Origin: Thiosymbion sp942492625
GTDB lineage: Bacteria > Pseudomonadota > Gammaproteobacteria > Chromatiales > Chromatiaceae
Assembly: GCA_942492625.1 (NCBI GenBank)
Contig: CALOFM010000042.1
Coordinates: 62,001-126,000, forward strand
DNA length: 64,000 nt
Reading direction: 5' to 3'
Program-made: the position numbers and the translations under genes
The notes under the pieces: generated by a model
What the model saw: the letters and a program-made list of their open reading frames with translations, nothing else
The model's database searches: none
Told to the model about the DNA's origin: nothing
In this document: in pieces, positions 1 to 8,984 of the stretch
Position numbering within the stretch: position 1 is the first letter of the stretch
Layout of the letters: every line of letters starts with the position of its first letter

Positions 1-549
1 ACCGTGCACACCGGCACCGGCGAGGTCACCCTGCACGACCGGCACAGCCACAATTGGCGGGTGGACCTCGTGGATACGGCGCAGGACACCGCCACCGGCG
101 GTCGCATCAAGCGCCTTGCCCCCTGGCTAGGCGAAACGACCTTCATGCTCACCTGGGGCGACGGGGTCTCGGACGTGGACCTGGAGAAGCTGTTGGCATT
201 TCACCGCTCCCACGGTAGGCTGGCTACCATGACCGCCGTGCGCCCGCCGGCTCGGTTCGGCCACCTGGAGCTTGACGGCGACCGGATCGCCAGCTTCGAC
301 GAGAAGCCCCAGACGAGCGAGGGCTGGATCAACGGCGCCTTCTTCGTGCTGGAGCCGCAGATCTTCGACTATATCGAAGGCGACGACACCCAATGGGAGC
401 GCGAGCCCTTGGAGCGCCTTGCGGCGGACGGCCAGCTCGTTGCCTACCGGCACGAATCCTTCTGGCAGTGCATGGACACCGTTCGAGACAAGAAGCTTTT
501 GGAGAAGCTTTGGCGGGAAGGCTCTCCGCCCTGGAAGACTTGGAGCTGA
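1..549 (+). CDS. rfbF: Glucose-1-phosphate cytidylyltransferase, 3' part
   Basis: The frame is open from the first base of the window to the stop at 547-549, so the N-terminal nucleotide-binding part lies outside. The visible 182 codons carry features typical of RfbF: an LTWGDGVSDVD segment (metal/substrate site), TAVRPPARFG, INGAFFVLEP and the C-terminal FWQCMDTVRDK segment. The family joins glucose-1-phosphate and CTP into CDP-glucose, the entry point to CDP-deoxysugars. The next gene starts 1 base after the stop, so the two are an operon with the sugar-modifying genes that follow. Family assignment is firm; the exact sugar product is inference. Confidence 0.85.
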   Translation, partial: TVHTGTGEVTLHDRHSHNWRVDLVDTAQDTATGGRIKRLAPWLGETTFMLTWGDGVSDVDLEKLLAFHRSHGRLATMTAVRPPARFGHLELDGDRIASFDEKPQTSEGWINGAFFVLEPQIFDYIEGDDTQWEREPLERLAADGQLVAYRHESFWQCMDTVRDKKLLEKLWREGSPPWKTWS

Positions 550-550
550 T

Positions 551-1588
551 ATGCGCGTTTTGGTTTCCGGACACGGCGGATACATCGGGACGGTCCTGGT
601 CCCCATGCTGCAGGAGCGTGGCCATGAGGTAGCCGGCTTGGATACCAATTACTTCGGGCGCTGCCTGTTCACCGGCGAGCTTCCGCAGTTGGAAGCGGTC
701 ACCAAAGACATCCGCGACATCGATGCAGCCGATGTTGCCGGATTCGAGGCCATCATCCACCTGGCGGGACTGTCCAACGACCCGTTGGGGGACTACCGGC
801 CTCACCTCACGGAAGACATCAATGAGACGGCGGCGATCAAGCTGGCCCGTCTGGCGAAGGAGGCCGGTGCTCAGCGCTTCCTGTTTGCCTCCTCTTGTAG
901 CAACTACGGGGCCGGCGGAGCGGATTTTCTGGACGAGAACGCCGCGTTCAATCCGGTGACGCCTTACGGAGTTTCCAAGGCCAAGGTTGAGGCCGCGCTC
1001 CACGAGCTGGCGGATACACACTTCACTCCCACGTATCTGCGTGCCTCCACCGCGTACGGCGTCTCGCCCCTGCTGCGCTTCGATCTGGTGATCAACAACC
1101 TCACCGCGTGGGCCTTCACCACCGGCTTGGTGTACCTGAAGAGCGACGGTACCCCTTGGCGGCCCGTGGTCCATGTGGAGGATATCGCCTCGTCCTATAT
1201 CGCCGCACTGGAGGCGCCGCGCGAGACCGTCCACGACCGCGCCTTTAACGTGGGCACAACCACCGAGAACTACCAGATCCGTGAGCTTGCGGAGATCGTT
1301 AGGGACATAGTTCCCGGCTGCCGCATCGAGTACGCCCCGGACGCGGGTCCGGACATGCGCTGCTATCGGGTGGACTGCAACCGAATCGCCCGCGAGTTGC
1401 ACGGATTCAAGCCTCAGTGGACGGCCCGGCGGGGCGTGCAGCAGCTCTACGATGTCTACAAGCAGGTGGGCCTGACTCTGGAAGAGTTCGAGGGCGAGCG
1501 CTATATGCGGATCGCCCACGTGAAGAAGCTCGTCAGCGATGGTCTGCTCGACGAAGACCTGCGCTGGCGCAGGTCGGCGGGGGGCTGA
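551..1588 (+). CDS. NAD-dependent epimerase/dehydratase (nucleotide-sugar short-chain dehydrogenase)
   Basis: 345 aa from the ATG at 551; a longer upstream extension of the frame lies inside the previous gene and is not credible. The N-terminus has the Rossmann glycine motif GHGGYIG (about residues 7-13), then FASSCSNYG and the catalytic YGVSK (Tyr-x-x-x-Lys) of extended short-chain dehydrogenases. It should act on the CDP-activated sugar made by the preceding enzyme or on a related nucleotide sugar, by 4,6-dehydration, reduction or epimerisation; the sequence does not say which. It is separated from its neighbours by 1 and 3 bases, so translational coupling is likely. Confidence 0.85.
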   Translation: MRVLVSGHGGYIGTVLVPMLQERGHEVAGLDTNYFGRCLFTGELPQLEAVTKDIRDIDAADVAGFEAIIHLAGLSNDPLGDYRPHLTEDINETAAIKLARLAKEAGAQRFLFASSCSNYGAGGADFLDENAAFNPVTPYGVSKAKVEAALHELADTHFTPTYLRASTAYGVSPLLRFDLVINNLTAWAFTTGLVYLKSDGTPWRPVVHVEDIASSYIAALEAPRETVHDRAFNVGTTTENYQIRELAEIVRDIVPGCRIEYAPDAGPDMRCYRVDCNRIARELHGFKPQWTARRGVQQLYDVYKQVGLTLEEFEGERYMRIAHVKKLVSDGLLDEDLRWRRSAGG

Positions 1589-1591
1589 GTC

Positions 1592-2827
1592 ATGGCGCGG
1601 ATCGACGCATGCCGCTCCTGTGGTCACAGGGACTTGGAGCCCGTTCTGGACCTGGGGCGCACGCCCCTGGCGGATCGCCTGCTAACGCAAGCCCAGCTCG
1701 CGGAGCCCGAGCCCGTCTATCCTCTGCAGGTCGTCTTCTGCCCCGAATGTGGTCTGGCGCAGATTGACGAGACGGTCCCTCCCGAGGTCCTGTTCTGCGA
1801 GGACTACCCGTATTTCTCGTCTTTCTCCGATTTTCTCCTGCGCCACTCCCGCGAAAACGTCCTGGAGCTGATCGGGTGCCGTGGGCTGGGTCCGGGCAGC
1901 CTGGCGGTGGAGCTTGCGAGCAACGACGGCTATCTGCTCAAGAACTACGTCGAGCAGGGGGTCCCCGTGCTCGGAATCGACCCGGCGGAAGGCCCGGCGC
2001 GGGAGGCCGAGAAGATCGGCGTGACGACCCTGAACCGCTTTTTCACCCTGGAGCTGGCATCCAAGCTGGCCGGAGATGGGCGGCGCGCAGACGTGATCCA
2101 CGGCAACAACGTGCTTGCCCACGCGGCCGACACGAACGGCTTCGTGCAGGGTATCGAAAGCCTGCTCAAGGACGACGGAGTGGCGGTGATCGAGGTGCCT
2201 TACGTCAAGGACCTGATCGACCACTGCGAGTTCGACACGATCTACCATGAGCACCTGTGCTATTTCTCGGTGACCGCGCTGGACAATCTGTTCCGGCGCC
2301 ACGGACTGTTCCTCAATGAGGTGCGGCGCCTGGGCATTCACGGTGGGTCCCTGCGTCTGTATCTGGAGAAAAACGAAAGGGTCGGAGCTACGGTCCGGTC
2401 CCTGCTCGCTTTGGAGCGGGAGGAAGGGGTAGACAGAGTAGATTTCTACCGAGACTTCGCTCGCAAGGTGGAAGGGGTCAAGACCCACCTGCTCGCGCTG
2501 CTGCGCGGACTGCGCGTCGATGGCAAGCGAATTGCCGCCTACGGGGCGGCCGCCAAGGGCGCCACCCTGATCAACTACGTCGGAATCGACTCCGACTTGG
2601 TGGACTTCGTCGTCGACCGCAACACCTTCAAGCAGGGCCGCCATATGCCCGGCCGGCACCTGCCCATTTTCGGGCCTTCGAGACTGTTGGAGGCCATGCC
2701 GGACTATGTGCTGCTGCTGGCCTGGAACTTCGCCGACGAGATCCGTCAGCAGCAGAGCGAGTACGAGGCCGGCGGCGGGCGCTTCATCGTGCCCGTTCCA
2801 GAGCCGCAGGTTCTCGGCTCCCGGTAA
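1592..2827 (+). CDS. Nucleotide-sugar C-methyltransferase (paralog 1 of 3)
   Basis: 411 aa with the three-part architecture of sugar C-methyltransferases such as TylC3/NovU/KijD1. An N-terminal zinc-binding domain has CRSC near residue 7 and CPEC near residue 50. A SAM-binding Rossmann domain has VELASNDGYLL near residue 107. The C-terminal domain carries YGAAAKGATL. The segment YHEHLCYFS matches the conserved Tyr/Glu-His active-site region of the family. It probably adds a methyl branch to a keto-sugar made by the upstream enzymes. Two paralogs follow immediately. Confidence 0.82.
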   Translation: MARIDACRSCGHRDLEPVLDLGRTPLADRLLTQAQLAEPEPVYPLQVVFCPECGLAQIDETVPPEVLFCEDYPYFSSFSDFLLRHSRENVLELIGCRGLGPGSLAVELASNDGYLLKNYVEQGVPVLGIDPAEGPAREAEKIGVTTLNRFFTLELASKLAGDGRRADVIHGNNVLAHAADTNGFVQGIESLLKDDGVAVIEVPYVKDLIDHCEFDTIYHEHLCYFSVTALDNLFRRHGLFLNEVRRLGIHGGSLRLYLEKNERVGATVRSLLALEREEGVDRVDFYRDFARKVEGVKTHLLALLRGLRVDGKRIAAYGAAAKGATLINYVGIDSDLVDFVVDRNTFKQGRHMPGRHLPIFGPSRLLEAMPDYVLLLAWNFADEIRQQQSEYEAGGGRFIVPVPEPQVLGSR

Positions 2828-2885
2828 GCCGCCCTGAGAGTAACTACTAGCATCTTCGCTCCGCGGATCTGCAAATGACCCCGGC

Positions 2886-2940
2886 CAAGACGCAGAGGCG
2901 AAAAGATATTCCTTGGCGAATTTTGCAGCCTTGCGCGCGT
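2886..2940. repeat. Dispersed intergenic repeat, copy 1
   Basis: The gap between the first and second methyltransferase genes contains GACGCAGAGGCGAAAAG, GATATTCC and a following GC-rich arm. A similar arrangement (GACGCAAAGACGAAAGG, GAATATCTC) lies at 38735-38795 and a weaker one at 49277-49310. All three are between genes. This resembles the short cgcaaaggcgaa-type extragenic repeats known in many bacteria. No function can be read from it. Confidence 0.45.
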
Positions 2941-2988
2941 AGTCCTCTCGCGGGCTCGTCAAGATCGTAAGGCAGGGGCTCGAGTCCA

Positions 2989-4179
2989 ATGTCAGATTCC
3001 CGCGACGGCATTTGTCCGAGCTGCAAAAGCGGTGGGATGGAGCTCTTCCATGAGGTGGCGGAGGTCCCGACCAACAGCTGCATCCTCCTGACCTCCGAGC
3101 AGGAGGCCGCCGACTATCCCAAGGGGGAAATACGGCTCGGTTTCTGCCCCGCCTGCGGTTTCATCTCAAACCTGGCCTTCGATTCTCGCCTTACGGAGTA
3201 TTCGGGCCGTTACGAGGAGACCCAGGGTTTTTCGTCCACCTTCAACGCCTTTCACCGCGCGCTGGCGGAGCGTTTGGTCGAGCGCTTCGACCTCCACGGC
3301 AAGGACATCATCGAGATCGGCTGCGGCAAGGGCGAGTTCCTGATGCTCTTGTGCGAGCTGGGGGACAATCGGGGTGTCGGCTTCGATCCGGGTGTCCATC
3401 AGGATCGCATCCCAGGGGAGGCTTCCGAGCGGGTGCGCTTCATACCGGACTTCTACTCCGAGAAGTACGCCGACTACCAGAGCGATTTCCTCGCCTGCAA
3501 GATGACCCTGGAGCACATCCATCCGGCCGGCGATTTCATCGCCACCGTGCGCAGGGCAATCGGGGAGCGAGTAGGCACCAACGTCTTTTTTCAGATTCCG
3601 GAGGCCACCCGCATCCTGCGGGATTGCGCCTTCGAGGACATCTACTACGAGCACTGCTCTTACTTCTCTCCCGGCTCACTCGCGCGCTTGTTTCGGGCTA
3701 ACGGCTTCGAGGTTTTGGGGTTGTCCACCGAATACGAGGGTCAATACCTCACGATCGAGGCCCGGGCAACGCAGGAGCCGGTGAGCCAGATCCCGCTGCC
3801 GGTGGAGGGCGATGTGGATACCCTGAAAGAGCTGGTGCGCAGCTTCCCGGAGCGCTTCGAGGCCAAGCGCCGGGACTGCGCCGCCCTGCTCGACGGTTGT
3901 GCGCGGGACGGGAAGAAGGTCGTCATCTGGGGCGCCGCCTCCAAGGCGGTGGCCTTTCTCTCCACCGTTGCGCAATCGCAGATCATCCGCTACGGCGTCG
4001 ACATCAATCCCTATCGTCAGGGGCACTTTCTGCCGGGATCCGGGTTGTCCATCGTGGGGCCCGACTTCCTTGCCGAATACCGCCCGGATCTGGTCGTGAT
4101 CATGAACCCGGTGTACCGGGTCGAGATCGCGCGGGATCTGGAACGAATGGGCGTGGCACCAGAGATCGTTACCTTGTGA
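2989..4179 (+). CDS. Nucleotide-sugar C-methyltransferase family protein (paralog 2 of 3)
   Basis: 396 aa, same layout as its neighbours: zinc ligands CPSC near residue 9 and CPAC near residue 53, SAM-binding IEIGCGKGEFL near residue 107, then YYEHCSYFS and the C-terminal WGAASKAVAFL domain. It is closer to the third copy than to the first: both share a DYxSxxYADYQSD/EEAD-like segment and end with RDLxxMGxAPE. The 161-bp gap upstream, with a repeat, suggests this copy may have its own promoter. Substrate unknown; a branched or multiply methylated surface sugar is the likely context. Confidence 0.8.
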   Translation: MSDSRDGICPSCKSGGMELFHEVAEVPTNSCILLTSEQEAADYPKGEIRLGFCPACGFISNLAFDSRLTEYSGRYEETQGFSSTFNAFHRALAERLVERFDLHGKDIIEIGCGKGEFLMLLCELGDNRGVGFDPGVHQDRIPGEASERVRFIPDFYSEKYADYQSDFLACKMTLEHIHPAGDFIATVRRAIGERVGTNVFFQIPEATRILRDCAFEDIYYEHCSYFSPGSLARLFRANGFEVLGLSTEYEGQYLTIEARATQEPVSQIPLPVEGDVDTLKELVRSFPERFEAKRRDCAALLDGCARDGKKVVIWGAASKAVAFLSTVAQSQIIRYGVDINPYRQGHFLPGSGLSIVGPDFLAEYRPDLVVIMNPVYRVEIARDLERMGVAPEIVTL

Positions 4180-4255
4180 CGAGGGAATACGCTGGTACGA
4201 CATCCCGTGGACTCTCTCCCATTTTCGTTTACCTGATCTACAGCGGACTGAATCC

Positions 4256-5437
4256 ATGAGTGCCGTAGCAAGTCCCTGCCCGGTCTGCGATTCGGTCGAG
4301 ATCTACGATTGCATCCATATCCCGCAGGTCCCGGTCTACTGCAACGTTCTGTACGACAGTCGGGAAGCGGCGTTGAGCGCCGCCAACGGCGACATCGACC
4401 TGCGCTTCTGCGGGCGCTGCGGACATCTGTTCAATGCCGCCTTCGATCCCCGACAGGTCGACTACTCCGGCGAATACGAGAACTCGCTCCACTACTCCGG
4501 GCGTTTCCGGGAGTATGCCAAAGGGCTGGCCGAGCACCTGATCGATCTCCACAAGCTACACGGCAAGACGGTCATCGAGATCGCCTGCGGTCAAGGCGAC
4601 TTCCTCGGGCTTCTCTGCTCGCTCGGGGGGAACCGGGGAGTCGGCTTCGATCCCAGTCATGTTCCCGGACGCGGTGAGGTTGCTCCCGGCGCGGACCTGA
4701 CCTTCGTCCAGGACTACTACTCAGAGGCCTATTCGGACGAGGAGGCAGACCTGATTTGCTGCCGGCATGCATTGGAGCACATCGAGCGCCCCGGGGACTT
4801 CCTGCGCACGTTGCGCCGGGCCATCGGTGAGCGGCCCACGCCGGTCTTTTTCGAGGTCCCGAACGCACTGTTCACCCTAAGCGATCTGGGGATCTGGGAC
4901 ATCATCTACGAGCATTGCGGGTACTTCTGGGCGGGGTCCCTGCGCGAGGTTTTTCGGCGTAGCGGCTTCGGCGTGGACCGGGTCGAGACGCAGTTCGGGG
5001 GCCAGTTTCTCGCCCTTCACGCATCGCCGGGGGTGCGGGACAACGCAGCGGATACGCAGCGATCCTGCGAGTTGGCGGACATGGTTTCCCGCTTCGCCGA
5101 TCACTACCGGACCAAGGTCGATGGTTGGAGTCAGACCCTGCGGCGCCTCCGTCGGGATGGACGCAGGACTGCGCTCTGGGGGGCAGGGTCCAAGGGAGTC
5201 AGCTTCGTGAACATCCTGGCGGCCAAGGACGAAATCGGCTGCTTGATCGACCTCAACCCGTACAAGGACGGCCGCTTCGTTCCCGGTACCGGGCACCAGG
5301 TTCACTCCCCGGCCTTCCTTACCGATTTCAAGCCGGATGCCGTGATCGTCATGAACCCGCTTTACGCCGATGAGATAGGCCGTGACCTGCGGACCATGGG
5401 GCTTGCACCCGAGATGCTCGTGGACCAGCCGAAATGA
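4256..5437 (+). CDS. Nucleotide-sugar C-methyltransferase family protein (paralog 3 of 3)
   Basis: 393 aa with zinc ligands CPVC and CGRC, the SAM motif IEIACGQGDFL, the active-site-region segment YEHCGYF and the C-terminal WGAGSKGVSFVN domain. Its stop overlaps the start of the glycosyltransferase by four bases (ATGA at 5434-5437), so both are co-translated. Copies 2 and 3 look like a relatively recent duplication because many blocks align without gaps. Whether all three methylate the same sugar at different positions or serve different sugars is unknown. Confidence 0.8.
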   Translation: MSAVASPCPVCDSVEIYDCIHIPQVPVYCNVLYDSREAALSAANGDIDLRFCGRCGHLFNAAFDPRQVDYSGEYENSLHYSGRFREYAKGLAEHLIDLHKLHGKTVIEIACGQGDFLGLLCSLGGNRGVGFDPSHVPGRGEVAPGADLTFVQDYYSEAYSDEEADLICCRHALEHIERPGDFLRTLRRAIGERPTPVFFEVPNALFTLSDLGIWDIIYEHCGYFWAGSLREVFRRSGFGVDRVETQFGGQFLALHASPGVRDNAADTQRSCELADMVSRFADHYRTKVDGWSQTLRRLRRDGRRTALWGAGSKGVSFVNILAAKDEIGCLIDLNPYKDGRFVPGTGHQVHSPAFLTDFKPDAVIVMNPLYADEIGRDLRTMGLAPEMLVDQPK

Positions 5438-6555
5438 CGACGGAGCCCCGTGTGTTGCTCTTCTCGCCACGGAATCTGGTGCCGGTCATCTCTCGTTGCT
5501 TTTCCTACGAATTCGAGGACGCGATTTGCGCGATGGACGCGGTGGAGCTGGTCGCCCCCGAGCCCGGGCTGGGGGCGTCGGGCTTCGATATCGCCAGCCG
5601 CGCGGTCAATAAGCTCGGTCGCGGTACGAAGTTGCTCAGCGGCATCAATCCGGGGGTGCGACCGGTAAAGGTGAGCCGCCGTTACCCGCTCTTTTTCGCG
5701 GTCTGTCAGTTCGCGACCGACCTCAGCTGGCTGAACGCCCTGCGCGGATGGCGGGAGCGCTGTGAAACCGCCGCCTGCTGGCTGGAGGAAATCTGGGCCA
5801 GGGACTTGGGCCGGCTCCAGAGCCAGATCGAGTCGCTGCGGGAATTCGATTACATCTTCACCAATTGCCGCGGCACCGTCGACGGGCTCGCCGAGGCGAC
5901 CGGGCGTCCCGTGATCTACCAACCGCCCGGTGTGGATTGCGTCAGATTCCATCCCGGGGACCCCCCCGTCGCGCGGGTGATCGACGTCTATAACATGGGG
6001 CGCCGCCATCCAGAGACCCACCAGGCGCTGCTCGATCTGACCCGGGAGCGCAGCATCTTCTATCTCTACGACACTTTCGTGGGCAACATCGCGGTCCACA
6101 GCCCCGCCGAGCACAGGTTGCAGCTCGCCAATCTGATAAAGCGCAGCCGGTACTTCCTGGCCAACAGGGCAAAGGCCAACGAGGAGGGGGAAACGGCAAA
6201 ACAGGAAGAGGCGGGCTTCCGTTTCTTCGAAGGTGCGGCGGCGGGCGCCGTGATGATCGGGGATGCTCCGGACGTTGAATCCTTTCGCGAGCATTTCGAC
6301 TGGCCGGACGCGGTAGTCCATCTCCCGTACGGAAGTGCGGCCGTCGCCGAGCTGCTTGCGGACCTGGATCGTCAGCCGGAACGCCTCATCCGCATTCGCC
6401 GGGACAATCTGATAAACAGCCTGCGCCGTCACGATTGGTCGTACCGTTGGCGCGAGGTGCTCCGAACAGTCGGATTGCCAGCTTCAGAGGGGTCGGCAAA
6501 ACGGGAAACGGGTCTGGAGGAGCTGGCATCTCGATCCGCAGAATTGCCGTGCTGA
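5434..6555 (+). CDS. Putative glycosyltransferase, family-1-like, surface polysaccharide
   Basis: 373 aa. The C-terminal half has the donor-binding signature of GT-B enzymes in a diverged form: IYQPPGVDCVRFHP near residue 165, then RFFEGAAAGAVMIGD near residue 265 and a DLDRQPERL-type tail. The N-terminal half has no strong motif. It starts inside the stop codon of the preceding methyltransferase, so it probably transfers the modified sugar made by this operon. It ends the rightward operon; the next gene is on the opposite strand. Confidence 0.65.
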   Translation: MTTEPRVLLFSPRNLVPVISRCFSYEFEDAICAMDAVELVAPEPGLGASGFDIASRAVNKLGRGTKLLSGINPGVRPVKVSRRYPLFFAVCQFATDLSWLNALRGWRERCETAACWLEEIWARDLGRLQSQIESLREFDYIFTNCRGTVDGLAEATGRPVIYQPPGVDCVRFHPGDPPVARVIDVYNMGRRHPETHQALLDLTRERSIFYLYDTFVGNIAVHSPAEHRLQLANLIKRSRYFLANRAKANEEGETAKQEEAGFRFFEGAAAGAVMIGDAPDVESFREHFDWPDAVVHLPYGSAAVAELLADLDRQPERLIRIRRDNLINSLRRHDWSYRWREVLRTVGLPASEGSAKRETGLEELASRSAELPC

Positions 6556-6623
6556 GGGGGTCGGCAGATCGAGCCTAACATTCAAGTTGCCGCTAGTGCT
6601 GCCGGCCCTTTTGCCTGAGTCTC

Positions 6624-7148
6624 CTAGGGCTTGATGTAGGCGTAGCCTTGGGCCTGAAGGTGGGCGAGTTCCGCGACACCGCTTGGTACCACATCCGCTT
6701 CGCTGAAGTCGTAGATGTATGCAGTATCTACCTTGCGGCCCTTTACTGTGTTCGCGCATACGTTGAATGCCACGCCCTGGTCTTTCAGGCCCGAAATCTT
6801 TGCCTGCATCTCGTTGGTTGCGTTAGCCTCCTTCATCTTCGTGCCCTCAAGTCCGTCCGGCTCCAACAGCAGCGCGACGCCGTTGCCATGGAGCACGACC
6901 TTGATATCCAGGTTGTCCGCGCCGACCGCGTTGATGTGGTTCTGGATATTGCGCAGGGCGCCCGCCTGCTTCTTCGGATCGTAGTAGTTAATGTGGTAGA
7001 CGACCTTCTGCTTGGCGTAGCGCGCTGCCTCGCTCGCTCCCGCCATACCGGCCATGCCGGTCATACCCGCCATGCCGCCTTCGGCCGTCACCTGAGATGA
7101 AACGGCCAGCGTGAGTGGCAACAGCGCGCGTGTGAAGAGCTTCTTCAT
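6624..7148 (-). CDS. Periplasmic DsrE-family protein with Gly-Met-Ala repeat
   Basis: 174 aa with a clear Sec signal peptide (MKK start, cleavage after VTA or nearby). A short low-complexity GMAG/MTGM repeat rich in Met and Gly follows, then a DsrE/DsrF-like alpha-beta domain (VVYHINYYDPKKQ, VVLHGNG, GVAFNVCANTVKG with one Cys, VVPSGVAEL). Proteins of this type are frequent in sulfur-oxidising bacteria, and many DsrE-fold proteins carry a sulfur-relay cysteine. The Met-rich repeat might bind a soft metal, but this is speculation. It stands alone and is divergent from moeA. Confidence 0.75.
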   Translation of the reverse strand: MKKLFTRALLPLTLAVSSQVTAEGGMAGMTGMAGMAGASEAARYAKQKVVYHINYYDPKKQAGALRNIQNHINAVGADNLDIKVVLHGNGVALLLEPDGLEGTKMKEANATNEMQAKISGLKDQGVAFNVCANTVKGRKVDTAYIYDFSEADVVPSGVAELAHLQAQGYAYIKP

Positions 7149-7333
7149 TGTGGAAATCTCCGCTTTGGTAGATGGATATCGTTATAGTCGTCGGCACGCT
7201 CGCCGTGCCGAAAGTCTGCGGCGGACCAGCGTTTGTTGACGGCCCGCGCGCTAATATATTGGTCGCTATCGCAAAAACAGCAAGCACTCGGGTGTGCGCG
7301 GACCTGGCGATTGCACTGAGGAGAATATCCGAT

Positions 7334-8599
7334 ATGCCTTCCGAAACCTTTGCCCGCCCAAGCTGCGCCAATGACCGGGACCCGGAGTCCCTCTCGGTCG
7401 ACGAGGCCCGCCATCGCATCCTTTCCGAGGTTACGCCCGTTGTCACGGCCCAGCGTGTGGCCCTGCGTGAGGCCTTGGGACGGACCCTGGCCGAGTCTCT
7501 GATCTCGCCCCTCGATGTGCCCTCCCGTACCAATTCGGCAATGGACGGCTTTGCGCTCCTTGGCTCGGACTTACCCGGCGAGGGGACGGCAGAGCTGGAG
7601 CTGGCCGGTGAAGCCTTGGCCGGACATCCGTTCCGGGGTGCGGTGACTTCCGGGCGCTGCGTCAGGATCATGACCGGCGCCCCCATGCCGTCGGGTACGG
7701 ACACGGTGGTCATGCAGGAGCAGGCGCGGGAGCGCGAAGGCCGCGTGCAAGTCGACTCCAGGCACAGGCCCGGACAAAACGTGCGTCAGGCCGGGGAGGA
7801 TGTCGCCGCCGGCGACACCGTGTTCGCGCCGGGGCGGACGCTGACTCCGGCGGACCTGGGCCTGCTGGCGTCCCTGGGCATCCCCGAGGTCGCGGTGCTC
7901 CGGCGCCCTCGGGTTGCCTTCTTCTCGACGGGGGACGAGCTGCGTTCGGTCGGCCAGCCCCTCGGGGAAGGGGATGTCTACGACAGCAATCGCTACACCC
8001 TGTTCGGGATGCTCACCCGGCTCGGGGTGGAGCCGCTTGATCTCGGAGTGGTGCCGGATGATCCCCCTCGGCTGGAGGCGGCGCTGCGGCAGGCGGCGTC
8101 CGATGCGGACCTGGTTCTGACCTCCGGCGGTGTCTCCGTAGGCGAGGCCGACTACATCAAAGGCCTGCTCAAGCGCATCGGCAGCATGAGCTTTTGGAAG
8201 ATCGCCATGAAGCCCGGCCGGCCGCTGACCTTCGGACATATCGGTGAGAGCCTGTTCTTCGGCCTTCCGGGAAACCCGGTAGCGGTGATGGTGACCTTCT
8301 ACCAGTTCGTCCAGCCGGCCCTGGGCAAGCTGATGACCGGTCGAGAGGAGCCGCCGCTGCTGGTGGAGGCCGAGGCAGCTTGCTGCCTGCGCAAAAAGCC
8401 GGGGCGCACCGAGTTTCCGCGTGGAATCCTGATGCGCGGGCAGGACGGTGTGCTGCGGGTGGACGTGACCGGCCGCCAGGGCTCCGGGGTGCTGCGATCC
8501 ATGAGCCTTGCGAATTGCTTCATGGTCATGGGGCAGGAGCAGGGGGATGTGGAGCCCGGCGAAACGGTTCTGGTGCAGCCTTTCGCCGGGCTGGTGTGA
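7334..8599 (+). CDS. moeA: Molybdopterin molybdenumtransferase MoeA
   Basis: 421 aa from the ATG at 7334, chosen because GAGGAG lies 10 bases upstream and the protein then begins at the usual family position; the frame stays open further upstream but without family similarity. It has PSRTNSAMDGFAL, IMTGAPMPSGTDTVV, FFSTGDEL, the MPT-binding segment VLTSGGVSVGEADY and FGLPGNPVAVMVTFYQF. MoeA inserts molybdate into molybdopterin-AMP to finish Moco. No other moco gene is visible here. Confidence 0.95.
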   Translation: MPSETFARPSCANDRDPESLSVDEARHRILSEVTPVVTAQRVALREALGRTLAESLISPLDVPSRTNSAMDGFALLGSDLPGEGTAELELAGEALAGHPFRGAVTSGRCVRIMTGAPMPSGTDTVVMQEQAREREGRVQVDSRHRPGQNVRQAGEDVAAGDTVFAPGRTLTPADLGLLASLGIPEVAVLRRPRVAFFSTGDELRSVGQPLGEGDVYDSNRYTLFGMLTRLGVEPLDLGVVPDDPPRLEAALRQAASDADLVLTSGGVSVGEADYIKGLLKRIGSMSFWKIAMKPGRPLTFGHIGESLFFGLPGNPVAVMVTFYQFVQPALGKLMTGREEPPLLVEAEAACCLRKKPGRTEFPRGILMRGQDGVLRVDVTGRQGSGVLRSMSLANCFMVMGQEQGDVEPGETVLVQPFAGLV

Positions 8600-8601
8600 T
8601 G

Positions 8602-8724
8602 TCAGTCCGCGGACTCGTCCCCGCAGACGGCTCGATAAACCAAGGCAACTATAACCGCACCGACGATAGGTGCCACCCAGAACATCCATAGCTGCGCCAG
8701 GGCTTGGCCGCCGACAGAACTGCG
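8602..8724 (-). pseudogene. aqpZ: 3' remnant of an aquaporin Z gene
   Basis: On the minus strand a 37-codon frame ending at the TGA (8602-8604) reads VGGQALAQLWMFWVAPIVGA..., which matches the last transmembrane helix and tail of AqpZ-type water channels (family pattern GGWAL-QLW-FWV-PI-G). A residual RRS just before it may come from the second NPARS box. Upstream in the same frame there is a stop, and no other aquaporin sequence follows, so only the C-terminal end survives. It abuts the stop of moeA directly. This is a deletion scar, not a working gene. Confidence 0.7.
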
Positions 8725-8984
8725 TCTGGTATGAGATTCTCCGGCAATCGCCTAAGGCCCATGTCGAGAATTACCCAGATACGCGGTGCGAATTTTAACC
8801 CCGCGGTTGGGGAAAGCCAGCTTTTTTCCGGGGTGTCTGTGCGCGGTGTGATAACTGCGTACTGGTGGGCTGCACCTGTCACCAGGCGTGCTCCCCGCAT
8901 CTTGCGGAAGCTTGCCGCGCGCCCGCAGATTCCGTAGTCTAAACGCTTCAGCAATCCGGCATTGCAGGTCAACAACATCGCCCC

